Source: an uncultured Pseudomonadales bacterium | GTDB taxonomy: Bacteria; Pseudomonadota; Gammaproteobacteria; Pseudomonadales; Pseudohongiellaceae | Length of the DNA stretch: 64,000 bases | Direction of reading: 5' to 3' | Assembly (NCBI GenBank): GCA_943789335.1 | Contig: CALSTS010000004.1 | Coordinates: forward strand, 1 to 64,000 | In this document: positions 27,236-35,450 of the stretch, piece by piece | Numbering within the stretch: the first letter of the stretch is position 1 | Layout: each line of letters begins with the position of its first letter | Translations under genes and position numbers: made by a program | The notes under the pieces: model-generated | Seen by the model: the letters and a program-made list of their open reading frames with translations, nothing else | Told to the model about the DNA's origin: nothing | Databases searched by the model: none

Positions 27236-29658
27236 TGTCCGGCCCAGCAACCCAGAAGCTTGTTGAAGCTGCTCGAGATCCTTCACTAAATGCTGCTCAA
27301 TTGCGGCAGCAAGGGCATAAGACTATTCGTGTTTTAGGGTCGGATGCTCCTTATGAATTACTTCGAGCGCTTGGTTTAACACCTGTCCGTATGGTTGCAG
27401 ATCTAGAGATGCAAACTCCTATTGCTGATGAGTTAATTGGCACAGAAACCATGGGGCAACGCGGTCGTTCACTCCTACAGCAAATACTCAGTGATCAAAC
27501 CAATACTCCGCTTTTGATTACCCATGCAGACAACGAGCAGCCCCAGATATTTTCAGCTCTTCGAGAGTTATTGCGTACCGGTGATATAGAGCGTCGACCT
27601 ATCTTTTTTTTAGATTTTTTACACTTGCCTAAAGAGACTTCTCGGGCTTATAACAAGTTTCGTCTTAAGCAGTTGGTGCAAGCCCTTGAATCATTATCAG
27701 GACAAAAACTTACCGACAATAGTTGGCAGAGTGCTATCGCTGACCATATAACAAACCTAAGATTGTTGCAGACAGCAAAAGCTTTGCGAGATGATCAAAC
27801 GTCAATGGTGTCTGGTGCAGAGTTTTATGCCATGACGGCGGCACTACAAATATTGCCACCAGAACATCTAGTGCCCTTATTGAAACTGGCTATTGAAGAA
27901 TACAAAACTCGCCCCCCCTTGATTGCCAAGCGACTTATTACGGCGGGGGCGCCTCAATATACTGCTAGCGTTTATCAAGAGTTATCAAAAGCCGGTTATC
28001 AGATCGTGGGTGATATACATGATTATGGTGATCCCCTCTTGCAGTCTGGAGATGCAACGGATGACTGGGTTGCATATTTGTCTAATCCGGCACTGAGAAG
28101 ACCTTCTTTGTTTATTCCCGCCTCTGAGCGAGCTCATCGGCTAAGTAAATTAGCTAGGCAAACTAAGGCCGACGGCGTGTTGTATTTGGTAACAAAAGGT
28201 GACGAACCTTCGCAATGGGATGCTCAGACAATACAAAGAATGCTATTTTCTGAAGGTATTGCCTGCGGCATCTGGTACAGCGACGAGCAACTTGCAGATG
28301 AAGAAACCTTATTTGCTAAACCTAGAGCTATTAGCACTGAAGCCGATTCAAACACCTATATTGAACAAAAAAAACCTTCTAAAAACCTTCCGCCGAGACC
28401 TAAGCAGAGTAAAAAAACACTCAGCTCTGTGGCAGATTTTGGGTCTTACCAGCGAGATTGGTTTCAAAAAGTAAGGCAGCAAGCAGCCGGTGGGAGCCCC
28501 TTTGCTGTTGTCGGCGCCAACGCACCGCAAGAAACATTAAGGGCAATGGGTATACCCTTTGTAGTTACCCAATGGTGGGCATCCATTACTGCTGCAAAAC
28601 AGCAGTCAAAACGTTACTTGGGCTTATTAAAAGAACATGGTTACCCTGCTGATGTTGAGCCTTATAGTGCGCAGGGCTTAGCCGCGTTGTTTGATAAAGA
28701 TACAGCTTTAGCCCCTTGGGGAGGATTGCCAAAACCTGATTTTGTGGAAGCCGTTAATTCGAGTGATGCAACCTCGCGGATTTATGATCACTGGGCGCGA
28801 GAAGCCAAGGCTGAGCTTATTCAGTTTGAGCGCACTGTTGATCCAAGATTAGATATTTCTGCCCAATGGTGGGACAGGCTGCCCGATAACTGGGATACAG
28901 AGCTGGAGGCTTGTCGCATTGATTTGCTAGCTAACGAAATGAACGAGACTATTAAACGCATAGAAAAAATTACAGGCCACGTTTTTGATAAGGATGCCTT
29001 TATTAACATCATGCATCTGGTCAATGAACAGGAAAATTACTACCGCCTAACGCGAGACTTAATCGCTCAGACCTATCCTGCACCAGTGAGTATTGTGGAT
29101 ACCATGCCCGCAACTATGGTGCCGCAATGGCATCGTGGTACAAAGTGGGCTCGAGATGCCGCCAAACATTTTTACGAAGAAGTTAAAAACAAAGCTGAAG
29201 CTGGTGAAGGCGTATGTCGAAAGGAGTCTGTGCGTTTGATGTGGGTTGGACGTGGTATGTGGAGCGACATGAGTTTCTATCAACGCTGGCAGGAAAGTCA
29301 CGGTGCGGTATTTGTATGGTCCATGTACTTGGGCTTAGCGGCAGACGGCTATATCCGTAATTTTGACAATAAGCGTGATCCGATGCGAGCGCTTGCTGCC
29401 CGCTTTATCACCATGGGTGATGAATTACGTATGCCAACTTGGGCGGGAGCATGGCATGTGCGAGAGGCTGAGACTCATGGGGTTCGAGGTGCCATTGCTT
29501 TATCTGATGCCGACCCCTTTGTGTTGAGAGCGTTGAAGCGAGCCGGAGTGCCGGTATTAGCACTGAAACTTGATAATTTTAACCAATCCGATAAAGACCA
29601 AGATGATAGTAATCGTCAAATAACAGAGTTTCTTGATGACTTAATTGAGCCTGAGTAG
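27235..29658 (+). CDS. Fused two-half HgdA/HgdB-like protein (2-hydroxyacyl-CoA dehydratase family), cysteine-poor
   Basis: An 807-residue cytosolic protein built from two related halves joined by a basic, proline-rich linker at about residues 365-395. The halves share VLGSDAPYELLRALG (from about 33) and VVGANAPQETLRAMG (from about 424), the usual N-terminal element of HgdB/BcrB-type subunits. SGAEFYAMTAALQILPPE and the domain order also fit that family. Characterised members bind [4Fe-4S] clusters through several conserved cysteines; here only C344, C560 and C661 exist and none is at the expected positions. No ATP-dependent activator (HgdC/archerase) gene is near. It may be a non-radical lyase, a binding protein or a new cofactor type. 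Translation is coupled to the CoA-transferase. Confidence 0.78.
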   Translation: MSGPATQKLVEAARDPSLNAAQLRQQGHKTIRVLGSDAPYELLRALGLTPVRMVADLEMQTPIADELIGTETMGQRGRSLLQQILSDQTNTPLLITHADNEQPQIFSALRELLRTGDIERRPIFFLDFLHLPKETSRAYNKFRLKQLVQALESLSGQKLTDNSWQSAIADHITNLRLLQTAKALRDDQTSMVSGAEFYAMTAALQILPPEHLVPLLKLAIEEYKTRPPLIAKRLITAGAPQYTASVYQELSKAGYQIVGDIHDYGDPLLQSGDATDDWVAYLSNPALRRPSLFIPASERAHRLSKLARQTKADGVLYLVTKGDEPSQWDAQTIQRMLFSEGIACGIWYSDEQLADEETLFAKPRAISTEADSNTYIEQKKPSKNLPPRPKQSKKTLSSVADFGSYQRDWFQKVRQQAAGGSPFAVVGANAPQETLRAMGIPFVVTQWWASITAAKQQSKRYLGLLKEHGYPADVEPYSAQGLAALFDKDTALAPWGGLPKPDFVEAVNSSDATSRIYDHWAREAKAELIQFERTVDPRLDISAQWWDRLPDNWDTELEACRIDLLANEMNETIKRIEKITGHVFDKDAFINIMHLVNEQENYYRLTRDLIAQTYPAPVSIVDTMPATMVPQWHRGTKWARDAAKHFYEEVKNKAEAGEGVCRKESVRLMWVGRGMWSDMSFYQRWQESHGAVFVWSMYLGLAADGYIRNFDNKRDPMRALAARFITMGDELRMPTWAGAWHVREAETHGVRGAIALSDADPFVLRALKRAGVPVLALKLDNFNQSDKDQDDSNRQITEFLDDLIEPE

Positions 29659-29743
29659 TCGTAAGCAAATCTTTTTGTCCCAGGCAAAGCAAATTACATA
29701 TGTAATATCTCAATTTTAAATGAGTGATTGCTGCGAATATATC

Positions 29744-31891
29744 CTATAAAGCCTGATAAGCCTGTAAGGCTTCTCTTATTTGGGCATTGTTGGGGAAGTC
29801 TAGCTGAGCCAATTCAAGTGCAGCTATCGCTTCTTCTACCCTGCCTACTTCCGCTAAAGCGACAGCATAGATATAAACATATTGCGGATTATCTGCCGCT
29901 AAGATTCTGGCGCTATCGAACAGACTAATTGATTGCTGTATACGACCGGTGCGCACATATAGAATACCCAACGCATAAGAAACATCGCCTGATTCTGGAT
30001 ACAAAGTCAGTGCATCATTGAGCACTAGCTCTCCCAAGTCATCACGATCTTGCGCGCGATACACATCACTAAGATTTATTAACGCCGGTAAATAAGCCGG
30101 TGAAAGTTCCCTAGCATGAAGCAGCGCTTCTTGTGCTGAATTTAGATCTCCTCTTGCCACATAAAAAGCACCAAGGTCACTCATATACTCTGGCATATCC
30201 GCATTAAACAAAAGACTTTCTTCATACTCAGTCAGCAAGTTACTGAATGTAGCCTGAAATCTTGTAGGCACTTGTGACAAAGGAATACTGGATAAGTGTC
30301 TAGCGACGGACATTCTCACTGACTTAATTGGATCTTCCAATAAAGTTTGTAAGTATTGAAAGCTAGAAAAGACATCTTGAAAGCTCAATGCCGATACCGC
30401 ACTCGCTCTAACCAAGGCATCTGAAGAACCTAAAGCCGCTAACGCAACGCTGAGATTTCTTAATGAAGGGAAACGCGCACTCTCAATCAAGGCAATAGAG
30501 CGAAGCATGGCAGAATTTGTATCGTCACTTGCTAAGGCTAATATTTCCGGAGCAACAGAAGCATCACCTTGTCGAGCAGAGGCTATGATTGCGGCATGTT
30601 CATATTGCATGTCACTGTTGCTATTTCGAGAAATAAGAAAATCAACCAACCACTGCACTCCTTGATCAGCTTGATCACTATGGCAAGAGCTACAGGCATT
30701 TGGAACGCCAAGTTCAAGACTGGCAATAGGGTCTGGAATTCTGAAACTATGATCTCGGCGAGGATCAACCCCCATATAAATCGTTTCAGGCATATGACAA
30801 TTGATACATTGGGCTCCTGCAGACCCTACTTCGTGAAAAAAATGATCTTGCGATTGAAAAGTTTGCGCTTCATGACATTGCAAACATAAGCCATTGCCGT
30901 CTATGCGTAACTCATTGGCATGGGGCTCATGACAATTGGAGCAAGACACTAAATTGGCATGCATCTTACTCTGCAGGAAAGAACCCAGTACATAGACTTC
31001 ATCTTGAATCTGCCCATCCGCGTGATACAAGCCTTCTAACAAAGGACTTAGGCTATAGTTATTTAAAAAATCAGAGGCAATATCGCGTTGCTGCAGTTCT
31101 GCACGGCGAGCATGGCAGCCTCCACAGGTTTGAACCTGCTCACTCAAAGTGAAATCTACATCCTCTGGAACTTGTAATTGGCCCGCGATGGGTTCCCAAA
31201 CTTTATTAATGTTTGTCAGCAGACCCATGTTCGCCAACTCAGTATTACCAACTGCCCAGTCTATATGTTGTGACCCGGCACCATGACAAGCTTCACACCC
31301 TACATTTATTTCTGACCATTGGGTGTTATAGCTATTAGTTTCAATCGAATAATTTTTATTTAAATCAGTAGTGTGGCAACTAGCGCATCTTGAATTCCAA
31401 TTCTGAAAAGCCCCCGTCCAATGCAGAGGATCATCTGATGATATTTCTTCATCTGGATAAAGGTGGTACCAACGCTGACCTCCCTCATCTGCAGGGCGAC
31501 TATCCCAGCTTATGCTCAATGCCTGCATCCGACCATCTGGAAATTCCACCAGATATTGCTGTAAGGGATAAAAGCCGAAGGTGTATGAAATTTTAAATTC
31601 TTCTAATTCACCAGCGCTGTTATCAGTTTCGACAAAAAACTCCTCATCACGCTGATAGAAACGGCTGCTTCTGCCGAGATAATCAAAACTGGCGTTTGCG
31701 AAGTCACCCAGAACAGATTCAGAACTAGCGACTTCCATGGCATGGCGGTGATGACTTTGTTGCCAGTTATCATAGGCTTCCTGATGGCAAGCGGCACATT
31801 CTTCACTGCCAGAAAACTCTTGCGCATGCGAAAATGAGCTAAGGACAAATAAATATAAAAAAAGTAAAATGAATCTAATTTTTTTGAGCAT
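29744..31891 (-). CDS. Exported octahaem c-type cytochrome with HEAT-like and TPR domains
   Basis: A 715-residue periplasmic protein with signal peptide (residues 1-23, ending SHA). Eight CxxCH haem sites are at about residues 32, 169, 199, 256, 317, 336, 362 and 400, the spacing of the cytochrome c554/doubled-CxxCH family. Residues 410-540 are alanine-rich helical pairs like HEAT repeats, and residues 560-715 hold four or five TPR units (YLPALINLSDVYRAQDRDDL, SYALGILYVRTGRIQQS, YVYIYAVALAEVGRVEEA). The combination suggests an electron carrier or reductase held in a protein complex. It is convergent with the HgdAB-like gene. Confidence 0.9.
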   Translation of the reverse strand: MLKKIRFILLFLYLFVLSSFSHAQEFSGSEECAACHQEAYDNWQQSHHRHAMEVASSESVLGDFANASFDYLGRSSRFYQRDEEFFVETDNSAGELEEFKISYTFGFYPLQQYLVEFPDGRMQALSISWDSRPADEGGQRWYHLYPDEEISSDDPLHWTGAFQNWNSRCASCHTTDLNKNYSIETNSYNTQWSEINVGCEACHGAGSQHIDWAVGNTELANMGLLTNINKVWEPIAGQLQVPEDVDFTLSEQVQTCGGCHARRAELQQRDIASDFLNNYSLSPLLEGLYHADGQIQDEVYVLGSFLQSKMHANLVSCSNCHEPHANELRIDGNGLCLQCHEAQTFQSQDHFFHEVGSAGAQCINCHMPETIYMGVDPRRDHSFRIPDPIASLELGVPNACSSCHSDQADQGVQWLVDFLISRNSNSDMQYEHAAIIASARQGDASVAPEILALASDDTNSAMLRSIALIESARFPSLRNLSVALAALGSSDALVRASAVSALSFQDVFSSFQYLQTLLEDPIKSVRMSVARHLSSIPLSQVPTRFQATFSNLLTEYEESLLFNADMPEYMSDLGAFYVARGDLNSAQEALLHARELSPAYLPALINLSDVYRAQDRDDLGELVLNDALTLYPESGDVSYALGILYVRTGRIQQSISLFDSARILAADNPQYVYIYAVALAEVGRVEEAIAALELAQLDFPNNAQIREALQAYQAL

Positions 31892-32005
31892 AGAATAAAG
31901 AGCCTACATGAGCAGTAAAAGCAGAACAAGTACAGCTTACTTAGTTTAGTATAACTAGAAAATATTTATGAATGACTTTAACATTCTAAAACTAAATATA
32001 TTCAT

Positions 32006-32974
32006 ATGAAGAAAATAATTTCGAATCTTACTTCTAACAATACCGCACTAATTAAAAACAATTTTTTTAATGATTCAGCACATAAATTCAAAGATAACGA
32101 CCAAAATATATGGGTTAATTTCGCAACCTTTGCCACTAATTTAACCCTTGAGTTTTATAAAAATAATATTAACGAATTAAACATTAGGGATACTTTGTCT
32201 TTTATTGGCAATTTAAGATTTGATTTTGCAGCAAACCAGCAACATCAAACTGAAAAAGGGAACAATATTTTTGGAATATGGAGAGATGCGAATACCGGAC
32301 TTAATTTTCAGGAAATAAAAAATTTAGTACAAAAAAAACATCCCAAAGCCCCCTTAGAGGTGACTCTTTATTATAATTCTTTTTTTAAATCTCATTTTCA
32401 TTTCGAACAAATAAAAGAAAACTTAGAACTAAATATGGTCTTAGATCCAGATTCTATAAGGATAAACAATATGGATGATCGTGAAAATGGATTATTACTT
32501 GACTATTTAAAGCAAAATAAAAAATTCAATGTCAAACCTGATTCTTTTTACGATATTGCAACATTTAAGAAGTATTCTTTTATAGATATGAGTTATAAGG
32601 ATACTGAACATTTCCTTACATCATTTTATTTCACGGCCAACACTATTCCTTATTTTTTTATTGCTGACCATCCTCAACCAGAATTCATCAGCGCTTTACT
32701 TAATAATAAATTAAACGCTATTTTTTCAGATTGTTTAAATCAGGATTATTCTTCAATAAAAAAGCTGACATCTACTGCTGAACTTATTTGGTACTGCCAT
32801 CAACTTATGCCCTTTAAAAGGGGAACTGCTTCAATTTTAAAAATTCTGGCTGCAAGCCTTTTAATTCAAAATGGTAATTCTATTAAGCCTTATAACGGCT
32901 CGAGACTAGACATTGACGCTTTATCTTTATCGAAAAAACTATTTACAAAAAAGTTTCTTGAGAATTATTCTTAG
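32006..32974 (+). CDS. AT-rich orphan protein of unknown function
   Basis: A 322-residue protein without signal peptide or membrane helix, rich in Asn, Lys, Phe and Ile. I do not recognise the family. The segment AELIWYCHQLMPFKRGTASI near residue 253 is the most distinctive. From memory, a P-[FY]-x-RG-[ST]-A motif occurs in some secreted effectors and toxins, but this is weak. Three sampled 60-base rows of the gene have 15, 19 and 20 G/C bases (25-33%), well below the flanking genes, a sign of foreign origin. It sits alone, divergent from the octahaem gene and convergent with the propeller gene. Confidence 0.65.
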   Translation: MKKIISNLTSNNTALIKNNFFNDSAHKFKDNDQNIWVNFATFATNLTLEFYKNNINELNIRDTLSFIGNLRFDFAANQQHQTEKGNNIFGIWRDANTGLNFQEIKNLVQKKHPKAPLEVTLYYNSFFKSHFHFEQIKENLELNMVLDPDSIRINNMDDRENGLLLDYLKQNKKFNVKPDSFYDIATFKKYSFIDMSYKDTEHFLTSFYFTANTIPYFFIADHPQPEFISALLNNKLNAIFSDCLNQDYSSIKKLTSTAELIWYCHQLMPFKRGTASILKILAASLLIQNGNSIKPYNGSRLDIDALSLSKKLFTKKFLENYS

Positions 32975-33040
32975 CCTATTTTTCCACTTAAACATAGAAA
33001 CCATAACAAGCTATGTAATTCTACTAAGCTGTGGCTATTT

Positions 33041-34264
33041 CTAATCTTGCGGAATTATAACCAGGCCAACCTTGTTAGTACTGCTTTGATGAATTAACAA
33101 ATTCCCGTCTCGAGTCACCCAACTGTTACGAACAATGCCAACACCTGAAGGAATTGCCCAACTTTGAAATGTCTCACTCTCTGGTTCGAATCGGACTAGT
33201 GTATCTGGCCGCATGCCTGATTCGTTATACCAGACCACATCATCAATTACTGACAATGCATAAGGATGAGATTCTGGTCCGCTGGGTGAATCCCATTCTT
33301 GGTATGCTCCGGTGCTAGGATCAAGATGCCCGATCCTTCCCATGGTGGAATTTACATACCAAATGCTGTCATCACTGGCCAAATCAAGGCGACGAATACG
33401 GCTTTGTGGGTCAGAGATTGTATAGTAACGAACTTCCATTGTTTCAGGATCCATGGCGCCTATTTTATTAGTCCCGTTGTAGGCAATAAATACAGTGCCA
33501 TTTCGGGCAACCTTAATACCATAAGGCCGCTGCTCAGTTTCAATTTCATCTATTTCCCCCGTCTCGGGATCAAGCCTGCCTAACATACTTGCATTCTGTG
33601 AAGTGAAATATAAATTTCCATTTGGGTGCCAGGTCATGGTATGAGGATCACGTGCTTGAGTTCTGTATTCAGTGATCAGTCCTGTCTCTGGATCAAGCAT
33701 GCCAATAGTTGAATTACTATTGCCGCTATACCAAATATTGCCGTCCGCATCTGGAATAATACTGTGCGGCCTTGCAGCAAGTGGAAGACGATATTCTTCC
33801 ATATCTCCAGTTTCCGGATCTAATCTTCCAATCAGACTGGCATACATTCCTGTCCACCATATTGAGCCATCAGGCGCCTCAATCGGATCACGAGAACGCT
33901 GCCCTAATGTTGGAACCTGCCACTCAATAATGTCTATTTCAAAATCACCAGGGACTAGTGTAGGTGCTCGTGATGGATCAGCCGGAAAATGTTCAGCCAA
34001 ATAATCACCAATAGTTCCTGCTTGTCTAGCAGGCAAATTAACCATAGTGCCAAAAACATTTTGCCATTGTTCGGAGCTATCATAACCAGCCGATCCCGCT
34101 ATATTAAAAACGGTATGGCAGGAATAACATATAGCTTCGATTAATTCTTTGCCATCACCGTCCGGCAGAGTCATGTTTATGTTGCCACGACCACCTGGTG
34201 GTTGCGCGAATAATGTATTTGAGAAGATAACTGCGGTAATGAGTATGACTTTTCTTTTTATCAT
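33041..34264 (-). CDS. Exported beta-propeller (virginiamycin-B-lyase-like) with one haem-c site
   Basis: A 407-residue protein with signal peptide (ending LFA, residue 20). Residues 35-105 form a small cytochrome-c-like region with CYSCH (46-50). From residue 110 at least six blades of about 42 residues repeat the pattern GxIWYTGxxxxxIGxLDPETGxxxEY, as in Vgb and related streptogramin-lyase-like propellers. Examples are GSIWWTGMYASLIGRLDPET and GNIWYSGNSNSTIGMLDPET. It is more likely a periplasmic redox or sugar/alcohol-oxidising protein than an antibiotic lyase. Confidence 0.85.
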   Translation of the reverse strand: MIKRKVILITAVIFSNTLFAQPPGGRGNINMTLPDGDGKELIEAICYSCHTVFNIAGSAGYDSSEQWQNVFGTMVNLPARQAGTIGDYLAEHFPADPSRAPTLVPGDFEIDIIEWQVPTLGQRSRDPIEAPDGSIWWTGMYASLIGRLDPETGDMEEYRLPLAARPHSIIPDADGNIWYSGNSNSTIGMLDPETGLITEYRTQARDPHTMTWHPNGNLYFTSQNASMLGRLDPETGEIDEIETEQRPYGIKVARNGTVFIAYNGTNKIGAMDPETMEVRYYTISDPQSRIRRLDLASDDSIWYVNSTMGRIGHLDPSTGAYQEWDSPSGPESHPYALSVIDDVVWYNESGMRPDTLVRFEPESETFQSWAIPSGVGIVRNSWVTRDGNLLIHQSSTNKVGLVIIPQD

Positions 34265-34380
34265 TTTTCACACCCTTGTGAATTGTTTTAGATTACGATC
34301 ATATTGAGTCTATATTCTGAAGTCTATAAATTTCAATATCGTGTAAAAAAGTGCAAAACCTCAACAATATTGTAGCTTTA

Positions 34381-34635
34381 TCATTTCTTTTTTTTACTGC
34401 CCGCCCACAGTAAAGGCAAAAATGCGGCTAGAAAAAACACTGGTATCCTAAACACAAATATCAAAACCAACGATAGAACAATACTGCCAACTAGAGAAAG
34501 TACAAACACATTAAGCCCAGCAAAGCTCTTTTCTGGTTTTGATTCTGCCCCCATTGCATCAAGTTCATTGCCACAAGTCATACAATAGTTTGCTGAGTCT
34601 GGGTTTTGGGTCTGGCAATAAGAGCAAATTTTCAT
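34381..34635 (-). CDS. Zinc-ribbon small membrane protein
   Basis: An 84-residue protein. The N-terminal zinc ribbon has two CxxC pairs (CSYCQTQNPDSANYCMTC), followed by a polar linker and a hydrophobic hairpin (VFVLSLVGSIVLSLVLIFVF and IPVFFLAAFLPLLWAG) ending in four lysines. ATG 34635 is chosen over an upstream in-frame ATG because GAGAGG lies seven bases before it. Such ribbon-plus-helix proteins are common and functionally unassigned. Confidence 0.75.
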   Translation of the reverse strand: MKICSYCQTQNPDSANYCMTCGNELDAMGAESKPEKSFAGLNVFVLSLVGSIVLSLVLIFVFRIPVFFLAAFLPLLWAGSKKKK

Positions 34636-34748
34636 GTTTTTTCCTCTCTTTGAGATCAGTATCATAACAGCACTCTAGAATAATGGATCTGTGATAGATA
34701 TGTGATAAGTCTATGATAGGCTTGCCCTTCAAATTCAAAAAAGCTGCT

Positions 34749-35450
34749 ATGACTACTACGAACTTTATTTGCCTCGAACATCTAAACCGCAATTACGACG
34801 ATGCCGGAACCAAACACGCGGTATTACAAGATGTTAGTCTTAATATCTCACAAGGTGAAAGTGTTGCCTTGCTTGGTCGAAGCGGCTCAGGAAAATCTAC
34901 TTTATTGAATCTTATTAGCGGCATAGATATGCCTGATGCTGGAAAAGTCAAAGTTGATGATCTGGATTTAACTGCTCTTAATGAACATAAACGGACTTTG
35001 TTTCGCCGCGAACATATTGGATTTATTTATCAATTTTTTAATCTGGTACCAAGTCTGACAGCACAGGAAAACATTGAGTTTACGCTGGAACTAAATGGTT
35101 TTACTGCAAATGAAATTTTCCCCAGGGTAAAGGCTTTAATGGAAGAGCTGGATATTGCTGATAAAGCTGAGCGCTATCCCTCACAATTATCTGGTGGAGA
35201 GCAACAGCGTGTTGCTATTGCCCGAGCACTCATTCATCAACCTAAAATTGTGTTGGCCGACGAACCCACCGGCAACCTGGATGCACGCACTGGACACTCA
35301 ATATTACAAACCCTGCATAAACTACTCAAAGAACATAACAGTACTTTATTGCTGGTCACTCATAGTCTTGAAGTAGCTAATAGCGCTGATCGCATTATCA
35401 CTCTGGAAGATGGCTACTTACAGGAGAGAGACAGTGGCTTCGCCTGGTAA
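34749..35450 (+). CDS. ABC transporter ATPase (LolD/MacB/AttE-like)
   Basis: A 233-residue ATPase from ATG 34749 (an in-frame ATG at 34713 is possible; neither has a strong ribosome site). It has the Walker A loop GRSGSGKST, Q-loop YQFFNLVP, signature LSGGEQQRVAIARAL, Walker B IVLADEPTGNLD and the H-loop VTHS. These are features of the mechanotransmission MacB/LolCDE branch. The permease gene overlaps by 17 bases. With the AttH-like lipoprotein at 40127 it looks like an Att-type export system. Confidence 0.9.
   Translation: MTTTNFICLEHLNRNYDDAGTKHAVLQDVSLNISQGESVALLGRSGSGKSTLLNLISGIDMPDAGKVKVDDLDLTALNEHKRTLFRREHIGFIYQFFNLVPSLTAQENIEFTLELNGFTANEIFPRVKALMEELDIADKAERYPSQLSGGEQQRVAIARALIHQPKIVLADEPTGNLDARTGHSILQTLHKLLKEHNSTLLLVTHSLEVANSADRIITLEDGYLQERDSGFAW

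Noticed and set aside
33041..34264. Antibiotic resistance (virginiamycin B lyase)
   Set aside because: The signal peptide, haem site and broad distribution of Vgb-like propellers make a resistance role unlikely.
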